From an uncultured bacterium (lineage in GTDB: Bacteria; Pseudomonadota; Alphaproteobacteria; Sphingomonadales; Sphingomonadaceae): a stretch of 50,664 nucleotides of DNA. The stretch spans positions 1-50,664 of the forward strand of contig CAISGR010000203.1 in assembly GCA_903884945.1 (NCBI GenBank), written 5' to 3'. Below, piece by piece: positions 15,754 through 27,698 of the stretch (its first letter is position 1; each line of letters begins with the position of its first letter). Made by a program: the position numbers and the translations under genes. Under the pieces are notes generated by a model. It worked only from the letters and a program-made list of their open reading frames with translations, had not been told where the DNA came from and did not search any database.

Positions 15754-17154
15754 ATGATCAATCCAGTCCTCAACACCGACAGCTACAAGACCAGCCACTT
15801 CCTGCAATATCCGCCCGACACGCAGCGCGTCTTCGCCTATGCCGAGAGCCGGGGCGGTGCCTATGAGCACAGCCTGTTCTTCGGGCTGCAGGCGATCCTG
15901 AAGCAGGAGTTCGGCCGGCCGGTCACGCGCCGCGACGTCGACGAGGCATGCGACGTGCTGCGCGATCACGGCGTGCCGTTCAACGCCCATGGCTGGGACC
16001 TGCTGCTCCACCGGCATGAGGGACGGCTGCCGATCGAGATCCGCGCGGTGGCGGAAGGATCGATCGTTCCGGCGCACGAAGCGCTGATGACGGTCGTCAA
16101 CACCGATCCCGATTTTCCGTGGCTGACCAGCTATGTCGAGACAGCGCTGCTGCGCGTCTGGTATCCCGTCACCGTGGCGACGATCAGCTGGCATGTGCGC
16201 CAGCGCATCCTCGCCGCGCTCGAGAAGACCGCGGACGATCCGGCGGGCGAGCTGCCGTTCAAGCTGCACGATTTCGGCGCGCGCGGCGTTTCAAGCGAGG
16301 CGAGCGCAGCGCTCGGCGGCATGGCGCACCTGGTGAACTTCAAGGGCACCGATACGCTGTCCGCGATCGTGGCCGCGCGCCGGCTGTACAATGAGCCGAT
16401 GGCCGGCTTCAGCATTCCGGCCGCCGAGCACAGCACGATCACCAGCTGGGGACGCGAGCATGAAGTGGATGCCTATGCCAACATGATCGCGCAGTTCGGC
16501 AAGCCCGGCGGCGTCTATGCCGTCGTCTCCGACAGCTATGACCTCTACAATGCCGTCGACCATCTCTGGGGCGAGCGGCTGCGCCGGCGCGTGATCGACA
16601 GCGGGGCGACGCTGGTGGTCCGCCCGGACAGCGGCGACCCGGTGACGGTGGTCGCGAAGACCATGGCGCTGCTTGCCGCGCGCTTCGGCACGCAGGTCAA
16701 CGGCAAGGGCTATCGGGTGCTCAACAATGTCCGCGTGATCCAGGGCGACGGGGTCAACCCGGCCAGCATCGGCGCCATCCTCGACCGGATCGTCGCCAGC
16801 GGCTTTTCCGCGAGCAACATCGCCTTCGGCATGGGCGGCGCGCTGCTGCAGCGGCTCGACCGCGACACGCTCGGCTTCGCCTACAAGACCAGCGCGGCCG
16901 AGGTCGGCGGCAGGTGGCGCGACGTCTTCAAGGATCCGGCGACCGACAGCGCGAAGCGCTCCAAGCGCGGGCTGATCGGACTGGTCGAGGAGGATGGCCG
17001 CTGGGCGACGGTGCCGGTCGACGGCCGGCGCTTCGAACCATTGGACGGGCGGCCCAATGTGCTGCGGCCGGTATGGCGCGACGGCCGATTGCTGGTGGAT
17101 GAATCGCTGACCCAGATTCGCCACCGCGCCGCGACGTTCGACGGGATGGCGTAG
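15754..17154 (+). CDS. nadV: Nicotinamide phosphoribosyltransferase
   Basis: A 466-residue NAMPT homologue that condenses nicotinamide with phosphoribosyl pyrophosphate to give NMN, the substrate of the preceding NadM. Family signatures are NTDSYKTSHFLQYP at the N terminus, LHDFGARGVSS, FKGTDTLSA, SIPAAEHSTITSWG, the PRPP-contacting VVRPDSGDP, and GDGVNPASI. It is full length. An AAGGAG ribosome site lies 9 bp before the ATG. With NadM it forms a two-step route from nicotinamide to NAD that bypasses nicotinamidase. A strong hairpin follows the stop codon. Confidence 0.95.
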   Translation: MINPVLNTDSYKTSHFLQYPPDTQRVFAYAESRGGAYEHSLFFGLQAILKQEFGRPVTRRDVDEACDVLRDHGVPFNAHGWDLLLHRHEGRLPIEIRAVAEGSIVPAHEALMTVVNTDPDFPWLTSYVETALLRVWYPVTVATISWHVRQRILAALEKTADDPAGELPFKLHDFGARGVSSEASAALGGMAHLVNFKGTDTLSAIVAARRLYNEPMAGFSIPAAEHSTITSWGREHEVDAYANMIAQFGKPGGVYAVVSDSYDLYNAVDHLWGERLRRRVIDSGATLVVRPDSGDPVTVVAKTMALLAARFGTQVNGKGYRVLNNVRVIQGDGVNPASIGAILDRIVASGFSASNIAFGMGGALLQRLDRDTLGFAYKTSAAEVGGRWRDVFKDPATDSAKRSKRGLIGLVEEDGRWATVPVDGRRFEPLDGRPNVLRPVWRDGRLLVDESLTQIRHRAATFDGMA

Positions 17155-17160
17155 GACCGG

Positions 17161-17186
17161 CGCTCCCCGGCGCCGTCCGGGGAGCG
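17161..17186 (+). terminator. Hairpin terminator after nadV
   Basis: A perfect 10-bp stem, CGCTCCCCGG (17161-17170) with CCGGGGAGCG (17177-17186), around a 6-nt loop, starting 6 bp after the nadV stop. There is no T-run, so it may act with Rho or as a bidirectional barrier to the convergent gene. Confidence 0.55.
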
Positions 17187-17261
17187 GCCGCCAGAGCCGC
17201 TTCCGCCCGCATTGAATTGCTCATCGACCGTACACTGGTTCGATGGGCGTGGAATCGAACC

Positions 17262-17417
17262 CTATTTCTTCTCGGTGAAGCGCTTCACCTTGACCGGCAG
17301 GTCCTTGCCCTTGGTGCGGCGCGAGGGAATCTGGACCGGGTTCTTCTTCTTCCACTGCGCCCAGGTCATCGGACCGTCGGGCGTGTCGATGATCGTGTCG
17401 TCGATCGAATCCGTCAT
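17262..17417 (-). CDS. 51-residue basic protein coupled to the M1 peptidase gene
   Basis: Encodes MTDSIDDTIIDTPDGP followed by MTWAQWKKKNPVQIP and a lysine-rich tail (VKVKRFTEKK). Its ATG overlaps the peptidase stop codon (ATGA), so it would be translated by re-initiation. It has no signal peptide or membrane segment: an acidic head, a Trp-rich middle and a basic tail. I do not recognise a family. A 7-bp inverted repeat (17237-17243 with 17255-17261) immediately after the stop codon may end the transcript. Confidence 0.6.
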   Translation of the reverse strand: MTDSIDDTIIDTPDGPMTWAQWKKKNPVQIPSRRTKGKDLPVKVKRFTEKK

Positions 17418-19354
17418 TGCCTCGGCACCTCGAACAGATTGTTGCCGCGATCCCGATCCGGCAGCCGGTGGTCGGGGTCGAGCTCGGCGCGGACGAGCTT
17501 GCCGCCCGTCACGGGAACGTCCGTCGCGGCCTGTCGGATCCAGGTTTCGACCGGCAGGCGCTGATCGCGCACCGTACCGTCGGCAAAGGTGAGGCGCAGC
17601 GTGACCGGCATCACCAGCTTGTCGCGACTTTCCACGCGGACCAGCCAGCCATCGCCGGCCGGCTTCACCCCGCCCACGGCGAGATCGAGCTGCCAGTTGT
17701 TCGCGTACCAGCCGCGCCACCACCAGCTGAGATCCTCGCCCGAATCGCTTTCCATCGCGCGGAAGAAATCGGCGGGCTTGGGATGCCGGAACGCCCAGGC
17801 CGCGACGAAACGGCGAAAGGCGGGGTCGAAGACGTCCGGCCCCAATATCTCCTCGCGAAGCAGCTTCAGCCCGAGCGCGGATTTGAAATAGGTGACGGCG
17901 TGGCGGTATTTCTCGACCACCGTATCGGCGCGCGACAGGATCGGCGGGGCGGCGGGATCGGCGAGGACGGGCAGGATCTCGTCGACCGGGTTGCCGCCGC
18001 CGGGCGCGAATTCGCTGTCGCGCTTGGGCGCATATTCGCCCTTGTTGAAATCGTCCGATTCATAGACGTCGATAAAGGTGTTGAAGCCCTCGTCCATCCA
18101 GGCGTCGCGGCGTTCGTCGAAGCCGACGATCATCGGGAACCAGCTATGCCCGATCTCGTGCGCGCTGATCCAGAACAGCGTCTTGCCGGCATCGGGAATG
18201 CCGTCGAACACGATGCCGGGATATTCCATGCCGGTCGCCGGCCCGGCAATGTTGATCGCGGCGGGCCAGGGATAGGGATAATATCTGGCCGAGAAGCGTT
18301 CGACCGCGTCCTTCATATATTCAGTGGAACGTCCCCAGCGATCGCGGCCCTGGCTCTCAGCCGGATAGAGCGACATCGCCATCGAGCTCTTGCCACCGGG
18401 CAGGTTGATGCGCGCGGCATCCCAGGCGAAGACGCTGGAGGCGCTCCAGGCCACGTCGCGGGTGTTCTCCATGCGGAAATGCCAGGTGAGCGTGCCGCCC
18501 CGTTTCGGGCGCGTCGCCGGATCGCCGATCTCGGACGGGGCGCGGATATCGACGGTGGCGTCGCTGGTCCGGGCCCGGGCGAGCCGGGCGATCTGAGCCC
18601 TGGTGAGCACCTCGGCCGGGTTCATCAGCGCGCCCGACCCGGCGACGATCATCGCCGACGGCACCGTCACCCAATAATCGAACGTGCCATATTCGAGATA
18701 GAATTCCTGGGCGAGATAGGGCGCCGGATCCCAGCTGCGCAGATCGTCATAGACCGCCATGCGCGGATACCATTGCGCGATATCATAGATTTCGCCGTCC
18801 TTCGACGTCCCCCAGGCTGTGCGGCCGCCGAACAAGCCGGGGACGGTGTAATGATAGCGCAGCACCACGACCGCCTTGCCGCCCGCGGCGAGCGGGGCGG
18901 GCAGGCGCAGCTGCGCGCGGGTGTCGCTGATCAGCGGGGTGAGCGCGATCGCCTTGCCCGCGATCCGCACCTCGGCTGCGTCGATCGTCATCCCCTCGGT
19001 CGCGCCGCGCGCCATGCCGCCACGCGAGAGAGCGCCCCGCGAACCGGGCTTGTAGAGATTCTGGTCGAGCTGCAGCCACAGCACGTCGAGCGCATCGGGA
19101 CTGTTATTGGCATAGCTGATCTCGACCGTGCCGCTGATCGTCCTGGTCGCGGTATCGAGGGTGGCGTGGATCGCATAGTCGGCGCGATTCTGCCAGTAAC
19201 GCGGGCCGGGCACGCCGCTGGCGGAGCGGATCTCGTTCGCCGGCTGGCCCATGTCGAACGGCGCGAACGTCTCGCGCGGCTGATAGGTCTGGGCCGAAGC
19301 GGTGGCGAAGAAGGGAATTGCCGGAAGGATCAGGCGGGCGGCGGATCGGAACAT
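17414..19354 (-). CDS. M1 family metallopeptidase, exported
   Basis: A 646-residue zinc aminopeptidase-like protein. With the start at 19354 it has a signal peptide (MFRSAARLILPAIPFFATASAQ) and a GAGG ribosome site; an upstream in-frame ATG at 19408 is possible. The N-terminal beta domain (about residues 40-250) is followed by the catalytic domain with HEIGHSWFP (HExxH) and the downstream glutamate in WMDEGFNTF. The exopeptidase GAMEN motif is represented by a degenerate GMEYPG. This matches periplasmic M1 peptidases common in sphingomonads. It is translationally coupled to the 51-residue gene. The natural substrates are unknown. Confidence 0.9.
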   Translation of the reverse strand: MFRSAARLILPAIPFFATASAQTYQPRETFAPFDMGQPANEIRSASGVPGPRYWQNRADYAIHATLDTATRTISGTVEISYANNSPDALDVLWLQLDQNLYKPGSRGALSRGGMARGATEGMTIDAAEVRIAGKAIALTPLISDTRAQLRLPAPLAAGGKAVVVLRYHYTVPGLFGGRTAWGTSKDGEIYDIAQWYPRMAVYDDLRSWDPAPYLAQEFYLEYGTFDYWVTVPSAMIVAGSGALMNPAEVLTRAQIARLARARTSDATVDIRAPSEIGDPATRPKRGGTLTWHFRMENTRDVAWSASSVFAWDAARINLPGGKSSMAMSLYPAESQGRDRWGRSTEYMKDAVERFSARYYPYPWPAAINIAGPATGMEYPGIVFDGIPDAGKTLFWISAHEIGHSWFPMIVGFDERRDAWMDEGFNTFIDVYESDDFNKGEYAPKRDSEFAPGGGNPVDEILPVLADPAAPPILSRADTVVEKYRHAVTYFKSALGLKLLREEILGPDVFDPAFRRFVAAWAFRHPKPADFFRAMESDSGEDLSWWWRGWYANNWQLDLAVGGVKPAGDGWLVRVESRDKLVMPVTLRLTFADGTVRDQRLPVETWIRQAATDVPVTGGKLVRAELDPDHRLPDRDRGNNLFEVPRQ

Positions 19355-19441
19355 CGGGGACCTCGCGACGGACCGGCCGGAGAGCCGATCGCGCGCCGTC
19401 TTCAGCACTTTACGCCGCGCGCGACAACCATCCGGACGGAT

Positions 19442-19833
19442 TCAATTACGCCGCTGCGACAGCCCCTCCAGGATCGGGCAATCGGGGCGATCATCGCCAT
19501 GGCAGGCTTCGGCGAGATCGAGCAGCGAGCGACGCATCGCCTCCAGCGCCTCGGCCTTGCGGCGCAGTTCCGCGGCACGCGCAAGCGCGAGCGCCTTCAC
19601 TTCGGCGCTGGCCCGGCCGGTATCGGACCAGAGCGAGAGCAAGGTGGCGATATCCCCGATCGGGAAACCGAGATCGCGCGCATTGGCGATGAAGCGCAGG
19701 CGATGCACATCGCCGTCGGAATAATCGCGGTACCCGCTGTCGCGCCGCGGCGCGGCCGGCACCAGGCGGATCTTCTCGTAATGGCGGATCATCCGCTGCG
19801 AGACCCCGCTCGCCTGTGCCGCCTCGCCGATAT

Positions 19834-19840
<7 letters not shown>
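19442..19840 (-). CDS. cueR: MerR-family copper-responsive regulator
   Basis: A 132-residue CueR-type activator. The N-terminal MerR helix-turn-helix ([21 protein letters not shown], then [13 protein letters not shown]) is followed by a long dimerisation helix. The C-terminal metal loop CHGDDRPDC holds C113 and C121, spaced as in monovalent-metal (Cu+/Ag+) sensors. It begins 7 bp inside the end of the copA gene, so it is the second gene of a copA-cueR operon and would regulate its own synthesis from the promoter at 22186-22216. Confidence 0.9.
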
Positions 19841-22164
<2,324 letters not shown>

Positions 22165-22185
22165 GGGAATGCTCCTTGAGCAACC

Positions 22186-22216
22186 CATATGGAGATTGAC
22201 ATCATGTCAAGGTCAA
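22186..22216 (-). promoter_or_regulatory. CueR-type copper promoter of copA-cueR
   Basis: On the minus strand, -35 TTGACC (22211-22216) and -10 CATATG (22186-22191) are separated by 19 bp, the over-long spacer typical of MerR-family promoters. The spacer contains a perfect 7-1-7 palindrome, TTGACATGATGTCAA (22196-22210), at the expected activator position. The -10 lies just over 20 bp from the copA start codon, leaving a short leader with its ribosome site. Confidence 0.8.
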
Positions 22217-22229
22217 GGGGCCCGCCCCC

Positions 22230-22435
22230 TCATTCCCGCAATCGTTTCAACCACCTCGCCGCATTGTCGTTCTTCGGGTCCGGCGTAACGCCGATCCTCG
22301 GAACTACCAGCGCCTGTCCCGGCTCGCCAAGGAAAGCAGGCAATAGGCCCAGTCGTTCAATTCCTGCGGGTCGACCGTGATGCCCGGATCGCGGCACAGA
22401 TCGGCGGGGATCGCCGGGCTGAGCGCCGCGCCGGG
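22230..22435 (-). pseudogene. Remnant of a small gene
   Basis: Protein-like sequence is split over two frames without a start codon: IPADLCRDPGITVDPQELND then WAYCLL, switching near 22315 to LLPAFLGEPGQALVVPRIG and TPDPKNDNAARWLKRLRE, ending in TGA at 22230. It directly follows the stop of the 69-residue gene and looks like a small protein gene that lost its start and gained a frameshift. I do not recognise the family. Alternatively, this is chance open frame in GC-rich DNA. Confidence 0.35.
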
Positions 22436-22645
22436 CTATTTCGTCGCGATGTCGCCGGTTTCGGCCTTGTACTGCTCGCGCACGAAGGTGCGGGCGGCGG
22501 TCTGGGTGCGGAACGTATCGTCGAGCAGTTCGGCCGACACGAGCGGATAGCCCTGCGAATTGTAGCGGGTGGTGCGCACGGTCACGCGGAAGACGCCATC
22601 CTCGTCCTTGGCGACGAGGAAGGGGCGGACAGGGACTCTCGACAT
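22436..22645 (-). CDS. Small protein downstream of groEL, function unknown
   Basis: A 69-residue soluble protein (MSRVPVRPFLVAKDEDGVFR, then LLDDTFRTQTAARTFVREQY). It is well formed as a small alpha-beta domain with alternating hydrophobic residues, but has no named motif. AAGGAA lies 7 bp before the ATG. It is on the groESL strand 65 bp after groEL and beyond a strong hairpin, so it could be expressed by read-through of the heat-shock transcript or from its own promoter. Confidence 0.6.
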   Translation of the reverse strand: MSRVPVRPFLVAKDEDGVFRVTVRTTRYNSQGYPLVSAELLDDTFRTQTAARTFVREQYKAETGDIATK

Positions 22646-22668
22646 GGCAATTCCTTGGGAAAGAGAGA

Positions 22669-22697
22669 GGCCCCGGGGATGCGATATCCCCGGGGCC
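22669..22697 (-). terminator. Strong hairpin after groEL
   Basis: A perfect 12-bp stem, GGCCCCGGGGAT (22669-22680) with ATCCCCGGGGCC (22686-22697), around a 5-nt loop, 13 bp past the groEL stop. On the minus strand it is followed by the pyrimidine run CCTCTCTCTTTCCC. It is probably the groESL terminator, leaky or not, ahead of the small gene. Confidence 0.7.
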
Positions 22698-22710
22698 GGT
22701 ATCGACGGGA

Positions 22711-24375
<1,665 letters not shown>

Positions 24376-24419
24376 CTATGATTGGTTCGAAGCCTGGATC
24401 GGGCCGGCGCCACCCGGCG

Positions 24420-24439
24420 GCCCCGGCCCTTGCCGGGGC
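24420..24439 (-). other. Intercistronic hairpin between groES and groEL
   Basis: A perfect 8-bp stem, GCCCCGGC (24420-24427) with GCCGGGGC (24432-24439), around a 4-nt loop, in the 115-bp gap. It could be an mRNA processing or stability element that sets the groEL:groES ratio. There is no T-run, so simple termination is less likely. Confidence 0.45.
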
Positions 24440-24451
24440 AGGAAAATCGGA

Positions 24452-24739
24452 TCAGCCGACGACGCCGAGGACGTCGGATTCCTTCATGATCAGCAGGTCT
24501 TCGCCGTCGATCTTGACCTCGGTGCCGGACCATTTGCCGAACAGGATCTTGTCGCCCGCCTTCACGTCCAGCGGGGTGATCGTGCCGTCCTCCGCGCGGA
24601 TGCCGGTACCGACCGAGACGATCTCGCCTTCCTGCGGCTTTTCCTTGGCGGTCTCGGGGATGATGATCCCGCCGGCGGTCCTCTCCGCGGCTTCGATACG
24701 GCGGACGAGAACACGGTCGTGAAGGGGTCGGAAGGTCAT
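24452..24739 (-). CDS. groES: Co-chaperonin GroES (10 kDa)
   Basis: A 95-residue GroES of normal length. It begins [12 protein letters not shown], carries the mobile-loop segment [19 protein letters not shown] that contacts GroEL, and continues with [19 protein letters not shown] to DVLGVV. It is the first gene of groESL, read leftward, with a CIRCE operator about 80 bp upstream of its start. Confidence 0.96.
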   Translation of the reverse strand: MTFRPLHDRVLVRRIEAAERTAGGIIIPETAKEKPQEGEIVSVGTGIRAEDGTITPLDVKAGDKILFGKWSGTEVKIDGEDLLIMKESDVLGVVG

Positions 24740-24817
24740 GGAGTCGCCGATCGGTCGCTGGGTCGCGACGAAATCGTCGCTTTCACAAGCGGGAAGCCAG
24801 CGCTGCCGATTTGCGAT

Positions 24818-24844
24818 TTGGCGCTCCCCGCATGAGAGTGCCAG
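24818..24844 (-). promoter_or_regulatory. CIRCE element (HrcA operator) of groESL
   Basis: TTGGCGCTC-N9-GAGTGCCAG matches the CIRCE plan TTAGCACTC-N9-GAGTGCTAA, with arms of nine separated by exactly nine bases; seven of nine arm positions pair. It lies 79-105 bp upstream of the groES start, the usual place for HrcA repression in alphaproteobacteria. A possible heat-shock sigma promoter (CTTG then CACATG on the minus strand) sits just upstream, but it is weak evidence. Confidence 0.8.
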
Positions 24845-25258
24845 CCACCCCCATGTGGGCGCTTACGGCGTTTCCCGCAAGGGCGCGGGCCGGACCACCG
24901 CGACCATATAGCCATTAGTCGCGCTTTCGCACCGGAAAGGCGAACTTGCCTTCCCATATCCTATCGACTCGATAGGAATAGAGTCATTGAGCTTATCCGG
25001 TCGGGCAATGAATCCGACTCTTCTCCATGATGGCAAGGACAGCATAATATGCGGAACCCATATTTTCACCCTCCGCCAGCATTCCGCTGAGACAGAAGAC
25101 ATCCGGATAGCCGGATACTGACTGATATTTGAATAGTGCGCGCCTCGCGCCACCGGCTTTCTTGTCTTTTATTTCGCGGACCATGCGTTTGCGGGAGCGG
25201 AGATCTGCGCCCGGCGCCGAGGACGGCGTTGACCGACACCTAAAGGGGCAAGACCATC
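24845..25258. other. 414-bp intergenic region upstream of the TonB receptor operon
   Basis: A lower-GC gap without a convincing gene; it must hold the promoter of the sulfate-ester operon. Visible structures are a palindrome at 24959-24977, a 6-bp inverted repeat TCATTG/CAATGA (24984-25012 region), and a tandem CCGGATA direct repeat near 25100. A 63-codon minus-strand frame (24993-25184) lacks a ribosome site and is not called. Confidence 0.4.
24959..24977. promoter_or_regulatory. Candidate operator palindrome
   Basis: TCCTATCG-ACT-CGATAGGA is a perfect 8-3-8 inverted repeat, about 280 bp upstream of the TonB receptor gene and beyond the CIRCE site of groES. Length and symmetry suit a dimeric repressor. 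No regulator gene is adjacent, so its owner is unknown. Confidence 0.4.
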
Positions 25259-27688
25259 ATGACGCCAAGCCGGATCTTCCGTTTCACCGCGCTCGCCGGC
25301 GCCGCGCCGCTGGCGCTGCTGATCCAGCCGGCGAGCGCGCAGACGGCAACGGCCGGCTCCCAGCTCGCCAGCAACGACCTCCGCCCCTCGGAGACGCCCT
25401 CTCCCGCCGCGGACGCCGCTGCAGACACCGACGGGTCGGGCGCCGATGTCGTGGTGACCGCACGCCGCCGATCGGAGCGTGCGCAAGACGTGCCGATCGC
25501 CCTCAGCGTGGTGGGGGAAGAGAGCCTGCGCGCCCGTGGTGACTATACACTGGGCACGATCCAGCAGAGCGTGCCGAGCCTCCAGGTGTTCAGCTTCAAC
25601 CCGCGCAACACCAATGTGAACATCCGCGGCCTCGGCTCCAACGTCGCCCTGACCAATGACGGGCTCGAGAACGGCGTCGGCATCTATATCGACCAGGTCT
25701 ATTACGGGCGGCTCGGGCAGAGCCAGTTCGAGCTGGTCGACCTCGACCGGATCGAAGTGCTGCGCGGGCCGCAGGGCACGCTTTTCGGCAAGAACACGAC
25801 CGCCGGCGCGATCAGCATCAGCTCCAAGGCCCCGACCTTCGACGTGCAGGGTTTCGGCGAGGCGACAGGCGGCAATTACGGCTTCCACCAGGTCCGCGGC
25901 TCGATCAGCGGCAGTCTGGTCGACAATCTGCTCGCGGCCCGGCTGAGCATCAGCGACACGCACCGCGACGGCTTCATCCGCGACATCACCACCGGTCGCA
26001 AGGTGCATGATTTCGACAATTTCAGCGCACGGGGCCAATTGCTCTTCACCCCCACGCCGAGCATCACGGCGCGCCTGATCGGCGATTACAGCTCGCAGAA
26101 GCAGAATTGCTGCATCGGCGTGATCGTCGGCGCGGTCACGCGCTACGACAACGGCGCGGCGATCGCGAACAACTTCATCGATCGGGTGACGCTTGCGGGC
26201 TATACGCCCCTGCCCTTCACCCCCTTCGCCCGCATCACCGACGCAGAGGCGCCGTTCCAGGCGAACATGAACAGCTGGGGCGTTTCGGGCCAGATCGACT
26301 GGGATATCGGCCCCGCGACGATCACGTCGATCACCGCCGGGCGCCAGTGGAACTGGTTCCCCGCCAACGATGCGGATTCGACCGCGCTCCCAGTCAACCT
26401 CAAGAGCCAGCAGCAGAACAACCAGCGCCAGTTCAGCCAGGAATTGCGGCTCGCCTCCAACGGCGCGAACCGGATCGACTATGTCGTCGGTGCCTATTAT
26501 TTCTATCAGATCGTGCGCGGCTATGGCGCATCGGCCTATGGGTCGGCGGCGGCCAAATGGCTGTTCCCGGCGCAATATGCGGCGGATCCGGTCGCCGCGA
26601 ATGCCGCGGTCAACGGCTTCGAGGCGCGCTCGCAATCGACACCCGTGACGCGGAGCTACGCTCTGTTCGGCCAGACCGTCTGGCATCTCTCCGACGCGAT
26701 CAGCCTGACCACCGGCCTGCGCTACACCCATGAGAAAAAGAACGGCAGCTTCAGCCAGCAGCAGATCGCCGGCCTCTCGCTGTCCGGCCTGACAGCGAAG
26801 CAACAGGCGACCGCCCAGGCGATCCGCAACCAGCTCAACCCGGTCACATCGTACAGCGCGGAGACACGCGACGACAGCCTGTCAGGACTGGTCACGCTCG
26901 GCTGGAAGCCTGTGCAGGACGTGCTGCTCTACGCAACCTATTCGCGCGGCAACAAATCGGGCGGACTCAACCTGTCCAACCTGCCCGCCGGCATCAGCGC
27001 GGTCGTCGCGCCCGAGAAAGTCGACAATTACGAACTCGGCGTGAAGAGCCAGCTCTTCAACCGGAGGCTGACGCTCAATGCCGCGGCCTTCTGGACGGAC
27101 GTCGCCAATTACCAGACGGCGATCACCGAGCAGATCCCCAGCACCACCAATTTCCGGAACTATATCACGAATATCCCGCTTGCCCGCTCGCGCGGGATCG
27201 AGGCGGACGCCGTCTGGTCGGTGACCAGGCGGGTGAGCCTGAGCCTGTCGGGCGCCTATGCCGACGCCTATTATGTCAGCTACCCGAAGGGGCCTGCGCC
27301 GGTCGAGACGCTCAACCTGTCGCAATCCACCGACCTGTCGGGCAAACCGCTGGCGGGCGTGCCGAAATGGACCTTCACCGGCGGGGTGGACGCCAACCAG
27401 CCGATCGCGCCGCATACCGAACTCTACGCACACGCCGATTATAACTGGCGCTCGTCCTTCTACACCGCGGTCAGCGACAGCCGCTATTCGCTCGTGCCCT
27501 CCTACGGGATCGGCAATGCGCGGATCGGCGTGCGGCTGGACGACGGCCGCTACGACCTGTCGGTCTGGGCAAAGAACCTGTTCGACAAGGATTATTTCCA
27601 GACGCTGACGGTCGCGGCGTCCGGCCTGATCACCGCCAATCTCGGCGACCCCCGCACCGTCGGCGCCACGGTCCGTGTTCGGATCTGA
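25259..27688 (+). CDS. TonB-dependent outer membrane receptor
   Basis: An 809-residue receptor for energised uptake across the outer membrane. A signal peptide (to about residue 28, PASAQ) is followed by a low-complexity linker, a TonB-box-like DVVVTARRRSERAQDVPIALSVV, the plug domain (NVNIRGLGSN, then RIEVLRGPQGTLFGKNTTAGAI) and a 22-strand barrel ending in the required terminal aromatic region (GATVRVRI). The closest recognisable type is the large sphingomonad FecA/CirA-like family without a peptidoglycan or STN signalling domain. It heads a co-directional set with a symporter, dioxygenases and a sulfatase, so the ligand is probably a sulfated organic compound rather than a siderophore. This is inference from context. 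Confidence 0.92.
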   Translation: MTPSRIFRFTALAGAAPLALLIQPASAQTATAGSQLASNDLRPSETPSPAADAAADTDGSGADVVVTARRRSERAQDVPIALSVVGEESLRARGDYTLGTIQQSVPSLQVFSFNPRNTNVNIRGLGSNVALTNDGLENGVGIYIDQVYYGRLGQSQFELVDLDRIEVLRGPQGTLFGKNTTAGAISISSKAPTFDVQGFGEATGGNYGFHQVRGSISGSLVDNLLAARLSISDTHRDGFIRDITTGRKVHDFDNFSARGQLLFTPTPSITARLIGDYSSQKQNCCIGVIVGAVTRYDNGAAIANNFIDRVTLAGYTPLPFTPFARITDAEAPFQANMNSWGVSGQIDWDIGPATITSITAGRQWNWFPANDADSTALPVNLKSQQQNNQRQFSQELRLASNGANRIDYVVGAYYFYQIVRGYGASAYGSAAAKWLFPAQYAADPVAANAAVNGFEARSQSTPVTRSYALFGQTVWHLSDAISLTTGLRYTHEKKNGSFSQQQIAGLSLSGLTAKQQATAQAIRNQLNPVTSYSAETRDDSLSGLVTLGWKPVQDVLLYATYSRGNKSGGLNLSNLPAGISAVVAPEKVDNYELGVKSQLFNRRLTLNAAAFWTDVANYQTAITEQIPSTTNFRNYITNIPLARSRGIEADAVWSVTRRVSLSLSGAYADAYYVSYPKGPAPVETLNLSQSTDLSGKPLAGVPKWTFTGGVDANQPIAPHTELYAHADYNWRSSFYTAVSDSRYSLVPSYGIGNARIGVRLDDGRYDLSVWAKNLFDKDYFQTLTVAASGLITANLGDPRTVGATVRVRI

Positions 27689-27698
27689 GGAATTCATC

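Noticed and set aside
14066..17154. NadM/NadV as a phage anti-defence cargo
   Set aside because: No phage genes, integrase or attachment sites are nearby; a normal chromosomal salvage operon explains it.
17237..17261. tRNA-like GGTTCGA...TCGAACC near the end of the 51-residue gene
   Set aside because: The repeat does not form a T-arm of correct geometry and no acceptor, D or anticodon arm is present.
24993..25184. A 63-codon minus-strand frame upstream of the TonB receptor
   Set aside because: No ribosome site, no recognisable motif, and it lies across the likely promoter region of the receptor operon.
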